A stretch of DNA of 64,000 bases, taken from contig NZ_JAHBGI010000007.1 in NCBI RefSeq assembly GCF_018500185.1, positions 1 through 64,000 of the forward strand, in the 5' to 3' direction. The position numbers and the translations under genes were made by a program. Below, one piece after another: positions 33,117-41,697 of this stretch. The notes beneath the pieces were generated by a model. That model did not search any database, had not been told where the DNA came from, and saw only the letters and a program-made list of their open reading frames with translations. The stretch is from Litoribacter ruber. Its GTDB lineage: Bacteria; Bacteroidota; Bacteroidia; Cytophagales; Cyclobacteriaceae. Positions within the stretch are counted from its first letter, which is position 1; every line of letters begins with the position of its first letter.

Positions 33117-34694
33117 TTATTTTCTAATGATTAAATCCTGTCCAATACTCAAAATGCTTTCCACACCAAGATTATTCCAGTTTCTCAATTCGTCCACCGT
33201 GACCTCATACTTTCTGCTGATGGCATAGAGAGTTTCACCAGGACTTACTTTGTGCACAGTGGTGTTCGTCCGGGATTCTGCCGGCTTGGCCGGAAAAGTC
33301 TGCGCAGCAGGCTGGCTGGGCGTATTTTGCCTAGCTGGGGCTGTTTGTGTTTCCTGTTGGGCCACTTGCCTTGCAGGCGGATTTTGTGGTTTAGGAGTTG
33401 ATGGCCGGGCCATTTCTATTTCCTCATTCCTTTTTCTGTAATCCTGAAGTTTTAAAACCATTCCTGGCCTCAAGTCCTTGTCTTTATAAATTCTGTTTTT
33501 AGCCTTCAGGGAATTCAGCCGAATGCCGTGCAACTGGGAGATTTCCCATAAAGTTTCCCCGGCTTTCACCACGTGCTCCTCTGCATGTTTGGCTTTTGCT
33601 TTTTTTCTTTTGGTATAATAATAACTGCCAGCTTCAATTCTGTCTTTCTTCTTCAAGTCGTTGACCCGTCTGATCTTGCGCTCATTTTTGCCAATCCTGT
33701 CAGCAAAGGCTTCAATGCTGGAATTCTGGGCGGCCTGTACAGCTTTGATGTTATTCACTTTGATCTGGCCAGGCTGTGTAGCCCGGCTGGTATTTCCAGT
33801 TACTCTAGGGTAAGCGCTTTGGTTATTTCTATAGATTTCCACGTCAGTTTGTGGCTGATTGCTGGCCAATGCAGGTCGGGGAGGGGTGCTGCCATCTCTC
33901 ACATACACCACTGTGTAGGTCCTGTCCCCAGGGATCTTTCCGTTTGACGACCATTTGTTGTATTCACGTAGGTGGGCTTCTGTCACCCCCAGTTGTCTTG
34001 CTACGGTACCAAAATCTGTGGGGCCATTCACCCGGAATTCTTCCAGGTAAGTGCCGTTGCTCACCAGTTTGCCTACCTGGTTTTCGAAGGCAATTTTGTG
34101 GGCAAGGAATTTCTTGAAATACCAATGGGTGTTTTTGTCTATATCCACTACCTTTTTGCCATGCATGGAGGTGCCGTAGTACCCTTTAGCTCCACCCAGC
34201 CCCATCAAGTATGATACCACCGTGGTCATCCAGTTATCTAGATGGCCGTGGTGCTTTTTTAAATAGCGGGCCGCACCCCTGGTGGAGCTCACCACGTTTT
34301 TTCTTTCGTCTATTTGGTTGTCAACTCTTAAATAAACCTCCTCGGCAGTCCCTTTTTTGAACTGCCAAAACCCAACAGCATTGGAGGTAGAAACAGCGTC
34401 CGGAATAAGGCTGCTTTCCTGAATCACCATGTATTTCACATCCATCGGCACGCCCTCTTCCCTCAAAACCCTTTCGATGGTAGGCATATATAGGTTTACC
34501 CGATCCAGTTTCATCTGAAAATACTGGGGGCTCCGATAAAGTGCGTCCACGTCCTGTTGGATCTCCCGCTGGGCATGAGCATTCAGACGCAGCGTCATGT
34601 CTGCAAACTTTATTTCCCTTGGGACCTGAGGGACTTGGGCGAATGCCAAGTGGCTGAAAAGAATCAATGCAAAAAGTAAAGGTGTTACTCTCAT
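33117..34694 (-). CDS. Lytic transglycosylase with LysM domains (MltD-like)
   Basis: 525 residues, exported (signal peptide LLFALILFSHLAFAQ). The transglycosylase domain (about 65-215) has the catalytic Glu in VIQESSLIPDAVSTSNAVGFWQF. A Pro/Gln/Thr-rich linker separates two LysM domains: about 375-420 (HVVKAGETLWEIS) and 480-524 (HKVSPGETLYAIS). A weaker LysM-like segment lies near 225-265. It cleaves peptidoglycan glycan strands, and the LysM domains anchor it to the wall. It ends just ahead of the DUF3078 gene and lies 4 bases downstream of the O-methyltransferase gene. Confidence 0.9.
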   Translation of the reverse strand: MRVTPLLFALILFSHLAFAQVPQVPREIKFADMTLRLNAHAQREIQQDVDALYRSPQYFQMKLDRVNLYMPTIERVLREEGVPMDVKYMVIQESSLIPDAVSTSNAVGFWQFKKGTAEEVYLRVDNQIDERKNVVSSTRGAARYLKKHHGHLDNWMTTVVSYLMGLGGAKGYYGTSMHGKKVVDIDKNTHWYFKKFLAHKIAFENQVGKLVSNGTYLEEFRVNGPTDFGTVARQLGVTEAHLREYNKWSSNGKIPGDRTYTVVYVRDGSTPPRPALASNQPQTDVEIYRNNQSAYPRVTGNTSRATQPGQIKVNNIKAVQAAQNSSIEAFADRIGKNERKIRRVNDLKKKDRIEAGSYYYTKRKKAKAKHAEEHVVKAGETLWEISQLHGIRLNSLKAKNRIYKDKDLRPGMVLKLQDYRKRNEEIEMARPSTPKPQNPPARQVAQQETQTAPARQNTPSQPAAQTFPAKPAESRTNTTVHKVSPGETLYAISRKYEVTVDELRNWNNLGVESILSIGQDLIIRK

Positions 34695-34698
34695 AATC

Positions 34699-35343
34699 TT
34701 AAAGTTTTCTGGCCATCATGATGCCGTCACGAATGGGCAAAAGTACGTTTTCTACTCTAGGGTCCTCTTGGACCATTTTATTGAAATCAATTAATGCTTG
34801 GGTATCCTTATCTATCTTTTTTTCGGTATTTCCCAAAATTTTCCCTGACCATAAAACATTGTCGGCCAAAATAATGCCGCCCTTGTTCATGCGGTCTATC
34901 ACCAAATCATAATACTTGCCATAATTGATCTTATCGGCATCGATAAAGACCATATCGAAATAGCCCTCCAGCTCTGGAATAAGCTCCAACGCATTGCCTA
35001 GCCTGTAATCAATTTTTTCAGTAAGTCCAGCTTTGGCAAAAAAGCCCCTTACCATTTCCTCAAGCTCATCATTGATGTCCAAGGTAATCAACTTGCCGCC
35101 GTGGGACAAGCCTCTGGCCATACACACTGCCGAATACCCGGTATAGGTGCCGATTTCCAGAATAACGCTGGGATTGAGCATTTTGGTGAAAAGTTCCAAG
35201 GTTTTTCCCTGCAATTGGCCGGAAAGCATTCTGGGCATCATTACCCGTGCATGGGTTTCCCTATCAATGTGCTTCAAAACATCATCCTCAGGTGAAGTGT
35301 GGTCCTGACAATAGGCTAGTAGGGCTGGATCTATAAATTCCAT
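34699..35343 (-). CDS. O-methyltransferase (COMT/CCoAOMT-like)
   Basis: 214 residues. The SAM-binding motif is ILEIGTYTGYSAVCMARGL, with MVFIDADKINYGKYYDLVIDRM and IILADNVLWSGKI, typical of the small bacterial O-methyltransferases (family 3) that use a divalent metal. The substrate is unknown. It is located 8 bases after the M16 peptidase gene and 4 bases before the transglycosylase gene: one operon with them. Confidence 0.88.
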   Translation of the reverse strand: MEFIDPALLAYCQDHTSPEDDVLKHIDRETHARVMMPRMLSGQLQGKTLELFTKMLNPSVILEIGTYTGYSAVCMARGLSHGGKLITLDINDELEEMVRGFFAKAGLTEKIDYRLGNALELIPELEGYFDMVFIDADKINYGKYYDLVIDRMNKGGIILADNVLWSGKILGNTEKKIDKDTQALIDFNKMVQEDPRVENVLLPIRDGIMMARKL

Positions 35344-35350
35344 TCGTTGA

Positions 35351-36580
35351 TTATTTTGGTAAATAAGTTAGATAGCTGAATTCTTCGGCCGCAAGTTGTT
35401 CGTTTGCCAGGTCCTGAAGCTGTTCAGCGGTGGTTTGTTGGATGATCCCGAATATGGTGTCCAGGTCATCTATTTTGCCTTTGTCCAACAAGGTTTTTCC
35501 CAACACCAGCATCAACGCTGCATGGTTTTCCTCTGCCATGGCCATTTGACCGATAGCTTGTTCTTTGGCCATATGGAGCTGCATGGTGCCCAGTTTTTGG
35601 GTTCTCAGCTTTTCCATTTCTTTCAAGACCAGCTTTTTAGCCTTGTTGGCATTCTTAGGTTCAGTTCCGTAAAAGATGCCCAGAAATCCCGTGTCGGTAT
35701 AGGATTGATAGGTGCTTTCCACTGAATAAACATAGCCATGTTTTTCCCGTAGGGCCAAATTCAACCGGCTGTTCATACTTGGCCCACCCAGGATGTTGTT
35801 TAACAGGTGCAGCTTAAACCGGTCCTTATGGTAAAGGTCTAGAGAGGGCTTTCCTATCGCACAAAGGGATTGGGAGATGTCCTTCTCAATAGTTTTCACA
35901 GTGGGCTTATAGGATGAAAAAGAACTCCTTATATAAAGCCTTTTTTTGATCGGAATTTCCAACAGATATTTTTCAACCTGTTTAAGTACCTTGCTGAAAC
36001 TGATATTTCCCACCACCGAAAAGATGATTTTTGAGGTATCAAGTCTGGAGGAGAGAAAGTCAAAGAAATCCTGCTGGGCAAAGGAACTTACTGTTTCCTC
36101 ACGGCCCAAAATATTTCTTCCCAAAGCATGGTTTTCGAAAATCTGTGCATCAAAGTCATCTTGGATGGCGTCCTCCGGACTGTCTCGGTACATGGCCATT
36201 TCTTCCAAAATCACATGCCTTTCCCGCTCGATTTGCTTTTCGGGGAACACACTGTTGAAAGTAATGTCGCAGAGCAGTTCCGCCGCTTTGTTGAAATGTT
36301 CCTTCAATATGGTGCTGTAAAAGCAGATTTTCTCCTTGGTGGTGTACGCATTGAGTTCCCCGCCCACGGAATCCAGGCGGTTGAGGATATGAAAAGCCTT
36401 ACGTTTTTTGGTGCCCTTGAAAGCCATATGTTCCCAGAAGTGCGCAATGCCTTCCTGCTCCTTGGTCTCGTCCCGGCTTCCGATGTCCAAGATAAATCCG
36501 CAATGGATCAATCTGGTGTGGGTGACTTCCTGATGGACTATCCGGATGCCGTTGGGCAATTCTTTTATGTTATATGACAT
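35351..36580 (-). CDS. M16 family zinc metallopeptidase
   Basis: 409 residues. The inverted zinc motif HFWEH (about 47-51) with a downstream Glu (near 120-130) and the R-Y-type C-terminal half (GGPSMNSRLNLALREKHGYVYSVES) are those of an active M16 processing peptidase. There is no signal peptide, so it is probably cytoplasmic. It is the first gene of a four-gene minus-strand operon (peptidase, O-methyltransferase, transglycosylase, DUF3078). Confidence 0.9.
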   Translation of the reverse strand: MSYNIKELPNGIRIVHQEVTHTRLIHCGFILDIGSRDETKEQEGIAHFWEHMAFKGTKKRKAFHILNRLDSVGGELNAYTTKEKICFYSTILKEHFNKAAELLCDITFNSVFPEKQIERERHVILEEMAMYRDSPEDAIQDDFDAQIFENHALGRNILGREETVSSFAQQDFFDFLSSRLDTSKIIFSVVGNISFSKVLKQVEKYLLEIPIKKRLYIRSSFSSYKPTVKTIEKDISQSLCAIGKPSLDLYHKDRFKLHLLNNILGGPSMNSRLNLALREKHGYVYSVESTYQSYTDTGFLGIFYGTEPKNANKAKKLVLKEMEKLRTQKLGTMQLHMAKEQAIGQMAMAEENHAALMLVLGKTLLDKGKIDDLDTIFGIIQQTTAEQLQDLANEQLAAEEFSYLTYLPK

Positions 36581-36742
36581 TTTATACTTCTTACCACGAT
36601 CAATCTACAAAAATAACAGACTTTCGCGGGATATTTTCTAATTTAGAATTTAGATTGAAATTAGGCCTTTGCCATGTGGAAAGGCTTTTTTGGGTCAATC
36701 TGGAATCTTTTATTCAATATAAAAACTAAAACCAGAATATTT

Positions 36743-38032
36743 ATGAGATACCGTCCTTTAGACAAATCTTTATATATACGCAATCGCGAAAAATTAGTCG
36801 ATTTGCTTAAGCCCAATTCCCTGGCTATCTTCCATTCCAACGATATTATGCCCACCAATGCGGATGGCACGATGCCTTTTAGGCAAAATAACGACCTGCT
36901 TTACCTTTCGGGTATTGATCAAGAAGAAACGGTATTGGTAATCTGTCCTGATTTTCCAAATGAGGATATGAGGGAAATCCTGTTTATCCGAGAGACAAAC
37001 GAACATATCGCCATTTGGGAAGGCCATAAATACACCAAGGAAGAAGCCTTTGAGGCCTCAGGGATTAAAAATATCCAATGGGTTCAGAATTTTGATGGAG
37101 TGGTAAATACTTTGGCTGCTCTTTCTGAAAACATCTATCTCAATACCAATGAACATCTTCGGGCAGACGCACAGGTGGAGAGCAGGGATGCTAGGCAGAT
37201 GAAGGCAATCAGGGAAAAATACCCCCTACACCATTACCACAGGGCAGCCCCTTTGATGCATCAATTGAGGGCGATAAAAGAGGATCTTGAAATCACACAG
37301 ATGCAAGTTGCTTGTGACATTACGGAGAAGGCTTTCCGAAGGGTGCTAAGCTTTGTGAAACCTGGAGTGATGGAATACGAAATTGAGGCTGAATACATGC
37401 ATGAATTCCTGCGCAATGGAAGCCGTGGATTTGCCTATACCCCCATTATTGCTTCAGGAGCCAATGCCTGCGTGTTGCATTACATTGAAAATAGCCGCCC
37501 ATGCAATGAAGGTGACCTTATTCTTTTCGATGTCGGTGCGGAATATGGCAATTACAATGCTGACATGAGCCGTACGATTCCGGTAAATGGCAGGTTTACC
37601 AAAAGACAGCGTGAGGTATATGATGCCGTGCTGAGGGTTCAAAGGGGGGCTTTTGATATTTTAAGGCCAGGAACCAATATCCAGGAATACCACAAAGAGG
37701 TGGGGCGGATCATGGAAAGTGAACTGATAGGCCTTGGCTTGCTGGATAGGAATGATGTCAAAAACCAGGATCCCAAGCAGCCTCTCTATAAAAAGTATTT
37801 CATGCATGGCACCAGCCATCATATCGGTTTGGATGTGCACGATGTAGGTACCATGTATGAACCTATCCGTCCGGGAATGGTCTTCACCGTAGAGCCTGGG
37901 ATTTATATCCAAGAAGAAGGATTAGGTATACGTTTAGAAAATGACATCGTGATTGAGGAAGATGGTTTCTTTGACCTCATGCGCAACATCCCGATAGAAG
38001 CTGAAGAGATCGAGGGTTTGATGAATAAGTAG
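36743..38032 (+). CDS. pepP: Xaa-Pro aminopeptidase (aminopeptidase P)
   Basis: 429 residues from ATG 36743 (MRYRPLDKSLYIRNREKL), chosen over 36674 because the earlier codons are not family-like. The N-terminal creatinase-type domain (about 1-170) is followed by the M24 pita-bread domain with metal ligands in FDVGAEYGNYNADMSRTIP, HGTSHHIGLDVHD, VEPGIYI and RLENDIVI. It removes N-terminal residues preceding proline, in the cytoplasm. It is monocistronic and divergent from the M16 peptidase. Confidence 0.92.
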   Translation: MRYRPLDKSLYIRNREKLVDLLKPNSLAIFHSNDIMPTNADGTMPFRQNNDLLYLSGIDQEETVLVICPDFPNEDMREILFIRETNEHIAIWEGHKYTKEEAFEASGIKNIQWVQNFDGVVNTLAALSENIYLNTNEHLRADAQVESRDARQMKAIREKYPLHHYHRAAPLMHQLRAIKEDLEITQMQVACDITEKAFRRVLSFVKPGVMEYEIEAEYMHEFLRNGSRGFAYTPIIASGANACVLHYIENSRPCNEGDLILFDVGAEYGNYNADMSRTIPVNGRFTKRQREVYDAVLRVQRGAFDILRPGTNIQEYHKEVGRIMESELIGLGLLDRNDVKNQDPKQPLYKKYFMHGTSHHIGLDVHDVGTMYEPIRPGMVFTVEPGIYIQEEGLGIRLENDIVIEEDGFFDLMRNIPIEAEEIEGLMNK

Positions 38033-38044
38033 GATTTAGGACTT

Positions 38045-38279
38045 TAAAGGGACACAGAGGAGTTTCACTGAGTTTAGAAAAGAGTTTCACAGAATCCACA
38101 TCTTAAACAAATTGGGCTACAAAGTCCTTTAAGTAAAAAAGAAGTCGCACAAAGTTTTTGTTCGGCTTCTTTAATTTTAAAAAATAAGAAATGGGTCTAA
38201 ATTTATTTTTAAACTTTTTTATCCGCGAAGCAGCTCTGTGGAACTCCATTTAAAACTCCGCGAAACTCCGTGTCCCTTT
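38045..38279. repeat. Large inverted-repeat element of the CACAGAGTT family
   Basis: The left arm (AAAGGGACACAGAGGAGTTTCACTGAGTTT…, 38045-38100) and the right arm (…CTCTGTGGAACTCC, AACTCCGCGAAACTCCGTGTCCCTTT, 38222-38279) are inverted copies of the same units, about 120 bases apart. The right arm supplies the last nine codons and the stop of the symporter gene. Confidence 0.75.
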
Positions 38280-39467
38280 GTTATACGCCGTCACAGCCTC
38301 TTGTTTCTCCTTCTTTGTCAGCTTGTCCATGATGACAGCAATCGCCCCGTCGCCTGTGATGTTGGTGGCCGTGCCGAAGCTGTCCTGGGCCAGGTAGAGG
38401 GCGATCATGAGGGAAATCAATACGTCATTGAAGCCGAGCATGGTCTGCAGCAAGCCCAAGGCTGCCATTACCGCACCACCTGGTACGCCCGGGGCTGCAA
38501 TCATCGTCACGCCCAAAGCAAGAATAAACGGTAGGAAGTCCATCATTTGCACATCCATGCCATTGACCACCATGATGGCCAGGGCGCAAGCGGTGATGGT
38601 GATGGTGGAACCTGATAGGTGGATAGTCGCACAAAGCGGCACCACAAAATCAGCCACAAACCCCCTTACCCCATTCTTTTTCGATTGCTCCAAAGTTACC
38701 GGAATGGTGGCGGCAGAGGACTGCGTTCCCAAGGCGGTGAAATAGGCGGTCATCATGTTTCTGATCATGGAAAAAGGATTCTTTCTGGAGACGGTGCCTG
38801 CTATGAGGTATTGGGAAACAATAACCGTAAACTGCAATAGGATGATGACGATAAAGACTTTGAAAAACACGCCCATGATCTCGCCTACCTGTCCTGCAAA
38901 GGCCATGTTGGCGAATATCCCCATCACATGGAAAGGCAGCAGCGGGATGATGATGGCCGTGATCATCTTGGTGATGATCTGCTGGAATTCATTCATGGCT
39001 TTTTTGAGTCCATTTCCCTCAATAGCGGCAATACCGATTCCCAGGGTAAAGGCAATCAGCAAGGCGGTCATCACACCCATAACTGGGGCCATTTCCACCA
39101 CAAAGAGCGGTTCGACCAACGAGTGCTCCGGATTATCCACGTTGCCGATGGAAAGGGAGCCTGGGGTGAGGATGTATTTGAAAATATTTGAGCCTACCCC
39201 AAAGGTCAACAGTCCTGAAAAAACCGTAAAGCCATAGGCCAGCATGGCGGTCAAAGCCAAGGTCCTGCCTGCACCCCTGCCAAGGTCTCCGATACCGGGG
39301 ACAATGAAGCCGATGATGATGAGCGGGATGGCAAATCCAAGGAAGTTTCCGAAGATGTTGTTGAAGGTCGCCAGGACGGCGGTGAACATTTCAGGGAGGT
39401 AGGAACCGATGAGAATACCAATGATGATGGCAATGATCAGGCGGGGCAATAAGCCTATTTTCTTCAT
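38250..39467 (-). CDS. Dicarboxylate/amino acid:cation symporter (DAACS/SLC1 family)
   Basis: 405 residues with about eight helices and the two re-entrant hairpins: the Ser-rich TQSSAATIPVTL loop and the GVPGGAVMAALGL segment, both diagnostic for the SLC1/DAACS fold. It takes up glutamate/aspartate or C4-dicarboxylates with Na+ or H+; the specific substrate is unknown. The last residues (KGTRSFAEF) come from the repeat at 38222-38279, whereas family members usually end soon after the KEKQE-type helix. An AT-rich stretch with operator-like palindromes lies upstream. Confidence 0.9.
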   Translation of the reverse strand: MKKIGLLPRLIIAIIIGILIGSYLPEMFTAVLATFNNIFGNFLGFAIPLIIIGFIVPGIGDLGRGAGRTLALTAMLAYGFTVFSGLLTFGVGSNIFKYILTPGSLSIGNVDNPEHSLVEPLFVVEMAPVMGVMTALLIAFTLGIGIAAIEGNGLKKAMNEFQQIITKMITAIIIPLLPFHVMGIFANMAFAGQVGEIMGVFFKVFIVIILLQFTVIVSQYLIAGTVSRKNPFSMIRNMMTAYFTALGTQSSAATIPVTLEQSKKNGVRGFVADFVVPLCATIHLSGSTITITACALAIMVVNGMDVQMMDFLPFILALGVTMIAAPGVPGGAVMAALGLLQTMLGFNDVLISLMIALYLAQDSFGTATNITGDGAIAVIMDKLTKKEKQEAVTAYNKGTRSFAEF

Positions 39468-39561
39468 GAAGTCAAGAGTTGATTTTTACTGAATTGGTAA
39501 AAATAAGGGAAGTGGGGGAGGGGTGAAAGGAAAAGTTGATAAAAGACGGAAGACAGGAGAG

Positions 39562-39630
39562 CCACTAAGACGCAAAGGCGCAAAGAGAGTTTTTTCACTC
39601 TAAATTCTTTGCGTCTTCGGGCCTTTGGGG
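39562..39630. repeat. GCCACTAAGACGCAAAGGCGCAAAG-type repeat with hairpin
   Basis: AAGACGCAAAG … GAGAGT-tttttc-ACTCT … CTTTGCGTCTT forms a long interrupted hairpin. A second half-copy in inverse orientation is at 42115-42143 (TTTGCGCCTTAGAGTCTTTGTGGC). This is a third repeat type in the window. Confidence 0.6.
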
Positions 39631-39640
39631 CATTTAAAAA

Positions 39641-39691
39641 TTGATTTGATATCAAATCAAAATAAAGATAAATTGATTTGTATTAGATCAA
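39641..39691. promoter_or_regulatory. Tandem operator-like palindromes
   Basis: TTGATTTGATATCAAATCAA (39641-39660) is a perfect 20-bp palindrome; TTGATTTGTATTAGATCAA (39673-39691) is a related imperfect one with the same half-site TTGATTTG. Two like-spaced sites suggest a dimeric regulator. They lie about 175 bases upstream of the symporter start and downstream of the HEPN gene. Their regulated gene is not certain. Confidence 0.45.
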
Positions 39692-39721
39692 AAATATATG
39701 GTCTGCCACAAATTGGGGGGA

Positions 39722-39743
39722 TGGGTCAGTGACTACTGACCCG
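39722..39743. repeat. Hairpin GGGTCAGT-gact-ACTGACCC
   Basis: A perfect 8-bp stem with a 4-base loop at the left edge of the repeat-rich island, 45 bases before the first double-hairpin repeat. It may be part of that repeat or a terminator of the HEPN gene, though no T-run follows. Confidence 0.45.
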
Positions 39744-39754
39744 GTGGGAATTGC

Positions 39755-39832
39755 CATATATGCACGAACTTAAATGGGGTAAGGGACTTCTACCTCAGGG
39801 TTCCAAGTCAGAGAACTGGAACAACGGCAATA
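39755..39832. repeat. Double-hairpin repeat, copy A (overlaps the HEPN gene end)
   Basis: TGCACGAACTTAAATGGGG…CTTCTACCTCAGGGTTCCAAGTCAGAGAACTGGAACAACGG. The second hairpin (GTTCCAAGTC-AGA-GAACTGGAAC) is nearly complete. It encodes, on the minus strand, the last ten residues and the stop codon of the HEPN protein. Confidence 0.75.
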
Positions 39833-40100
39833 AATCCATTTTTATTGGTTTATCATATCCATGGATTACCCAATTCCTTGCATCCACAATTCTCCTTGCA
39901 TTTTCGATTTGCAAGTTTGGGTCAATTTTGAGTGCTCGATTAATGGCCTCTCCAATAATTTCGATTTCCCTCTCAATAGCCCTGCGCAAAAGCTTGTTAC
40001 TCAAATAATCTGAAAAATCCTTCTTTTCTCCTAAATATTCATAAATAGAGGTTATGGAAACCTCTACGTCATAGAGATGTTTTTTAATATCAGGATTCAT
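39795..40100 (-). CDS. HEPN-domain (DUF86-like) protein, C-terminus replaced by a repeat
   Basis: 101 residues from ATG 40100 (MNPDIKKHLYDVEVSI). It is helical and carries the HEPN ribonuclease motif R-x4-H in ARNWVIHGYD (about 78-87). With the preceding MNT gene (11-base overlap) it forms a MntA/HepT-type pair: the HEPN protein is the RNase toxin and the MNT protein blocks it by adenylylating a Tyr near the motif (here HGY). The normal last helix is missing: after DKPIKMDLL the sequence PLFQFSDLEP is encoded by repeat copy A. Activity may be altered. Confidence 0.82.
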   Translation of the reverse strand: MNPDIKKHLYDVEVSITSIYEYLGEKKDFSDYLSNKLLRRAIEREIEIIGEAINRALKIDPNLQIENARRIVDARNWVIHGYDKPIKMDLLPLFQFSDLEP

Positions 40101-40398
40101 AAAGAAGGATTTTATGCTTATTGATACTCTCAATAAAGTATGGATTGGAAAGCGACCTTTCTGTGACGATATCCAATTCCCGCTTGAAAAGATTCCGCAA
40201 CTTGTATTGAAGTTGAAAGTAATTATCTGAATATTCCTCGGGGGTTAACTCCTCTTCAAAAGAAATCAAAAAGTCAATATCGCTGTTATCCCTAAATTTA
40301 TCAAGGTCAATAGCAGAGCCGAATGCGTACAGCCTTTTGATTCTAGTAGCCTGTAGACGCGGAAAGTTGCCCCGAAAACCGGAAAAAATGATTTGCAA
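40090..40398 (-). CDS. MNT-type nucleotidyltransferase, antitoxin of the HEPN protein
   Basis: 102 residues. The active site GSAIDLDKFRDNSDIDFLI is complete (GS and DxD), with a third acidic residue in ELDIVTE; it ends HKILLYES like other short MNT proteins. The start is uncertain: TTG 40398 is the first codon and no ATG is available; the N-terminal 15 residues (QIIFSGFRGNFPRLQ) are atypical, so the 5' end may be damaged. Copy B of the repeat lies 40 bases upstream, where the promoter should be. Confidence 0.82.
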   Translation of the reverse strand: MQIIFSGFRGNFPRLQATRIKRLYAFGSAIDLDKFRDNSDIDFLISFEEELTPEEYSDNYFQLQYKLRNLFKRELDIVTERSLSNPYFIESINKHKILLYES

Positions 40399-40437
40399 AG
40401 AGGCAAAGGTTTCTGAATCCAGACAAGCCGAATTGCC

Positions 40438-40507
40438 GAATGCACTAATTAATTATGCTGCCAGAGACTCCCTAAATCGCAGTTCCAGGTCAGAGAACTG
40501 AAATAAT
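40438..40507. repeat. Double-hairpin repeat, copy B
   Basis: AATGCACTAATTAATTATGCTGCCAGAGACTCCC…GCAGTTCCAGGTCAGAGAACTGAAATAA. It is degenerate in both hairpins and lies directly upstream of the MNT/HEPN pair. Confidence 0.65.
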
Positions 40508-40550
40508 ATTCAGGATTCGAGTTTCTGTGCCATGAAAAAAAGTCAAATTG

Positions 40551-40626
40551 CTACAAATGCACGAATGTATAATGGAGTCAGAGACTCCTACCTCAGGATT
40601 CCAGGTCAGAGGTCAGGAACGACCAA
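40551..40626. repeat. Double-hairpin repeat, copy C
   Basis: CTACAAATGCACGAATGTATAATGGAGTCAGAGACTCC (first hairpin GGAGTC-AGA-GACTCC perfect), TACCTCAGGATTCCAGGTCAGAGGTCAGGAACGACC. It begins 44 bases after copy B in the same orientation. Confidence 0.75.
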
Positions 40627-40857
40627 GAGTGATATTAATAGTGGAGGATTATAATATTGGGTAATATCCCATATGATTTTCGGATTTTCTTCGGATTTTT
40701 ATCGGAAGGGAACTGAAGAGGTAATGAAATGGGATGCTGATTTGTGCAATTTTATGCAAATTGTGTCGGATAGTGCATGTTCATTTGTAAGTGGTCGGGT
40801 GGAAGATTATTTTCGGTTGTATTTATTCTATAACCAAAATAAACTAAAACACTTTAT
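40627..40857. other. Gene-free stretch upstream of the DUF6266 gene
   Basis: No convincing gene. A 66-codon open frame at 40673-40873 overlaps the DUF6266 start and has no recognisable features. The region is AT-rich and presumably holds the DUF6266 promoter, which I cannot place. Confidence 0.4.
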
Positions 40858-41511
40858 ATGGGGAAAAATATAGGTTTCACTGCAGGCTTTCAGGGCAAGG
40901 TCGATGGGTTTGTTTATTACAAAGTAAATAGTGTCAGTTACGTAAGAGCTAAACCAAATAAGAGTGGAGGGAAGCGACCTTCCTCCCAGGTTCAGAAAAT
41001 CAATCAAAGCAAATTTGGAGTTGCATCAACTTTTATGAAAAAATTTGCTCCGATAGTTCGGTTTGGGTTTCAGAATGAGGTGCTGGGCATGCGCTCTGCG
41101 ATAAATGTGGCTGTGGGGTATGCCCAAAGCAATGCCATAATTGGATTGACAAGTTCCTATAGGATAGACCCACATAGGGTCTTGCTAAGTAAGGGGAATC
41201 TGGAAGGGCCAATGGAAGCCAAAGTGGTTTGGAAGGATGATGCTACCGTCCTGTTTACCTGGAAAAATAATTCTTTTATGGGCTCAGCCAAACCTTATGA
41301 TAGGGTGATGGTGGCATTGGTACACGAGAAGGAAAACTGGCAGGAGTATGTCTTGGAGGGAAAGGGAAGGCTTGAAGGTGCCCAAGAACTCAAACTTCCT
41401 TATCCCGGCAAGTGGCAAGGTCAGACTTATGCCTATATTGCTTTCAGTAGGTACAGTCCGGGAAAAAAAAGGTACTGGATTTCAAATAGCGAATATTTGG
41501 GGATGATATAG
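40858..41511 (+). CDS. DUF6266 family protein
   Basis: 217 residues with no signal peptide. The N-terminus GKNIGFTAGFQGKVDGFVYYKVNSVSYVRAKP matches the DUF6266 opening ('GGFSGKVGTVVG…G..YIRS.P'), and the Ig-like second half (DDATVLFTWKNNSF, DRVMVALVHE, YAYIAFSRYS) is typical. The function is unknown; the family is often present as scattered copies in Bacteroidota accessory regions. Here it is bounded by repeat copies C and D. Confidence 0.8.
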   Translation: MGKNIGFTAGFQGKVDGFVYYKVNSVSYVRAKPNKSGGKRPSSQVQKINQSKFGVASTFMKKFAPIVRFGFQNEVLGMRSAINVAVGYAQSNAIIGLTSSYRIDPHRVLLSKGNLEGPMEAKVVWKDDATVLFTWKNNSFMGSAKPYDRVMVALVHEKENWQEYVLEGKGRLEGAQELKLPYPGKWQGQTYAYIAFSRYSPGKKRYWISNSEYLGMI

Positions 41512-41540
41512 AAGAAGAGAAAAGAGAAAGGGGGGGTAAA

Positions 41541-41618
41541 AGCCACGAAGGCACGAATTTATAATGAAGTCTGAGACTCCTAACTCAGCAGTTCCAGGTC
41601 AGAGACCTGGAATAACCA
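41541..41618. repeat. Double-hairpin repeat, copy D
   Basis: AGCCACGAAGGCACGAATTTATAATGAAGTCTGAGACTCC…CAGCAGTTCCAGGTCAGAGACCTGGAATAACC. The second hairpin (TTCCAGGTC-AGA-GACCTGGAA) is perfect. Confidence 0.78.
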
Positions 41619-41697
41619 GAACTTGAAGGTAATCAGGATGTAATTAGCCCCAACCATTTTTTCTCGTAATCTGTTAAATAAGTAAAATTAAAATGCG

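Noticed and set aside
40673-40873. 66-codon open frame before the DUF6266 gene
   Set aside because: It overlaps the DUF6266 start codon, its composition is not protein-like, and no homologue is recognisable.
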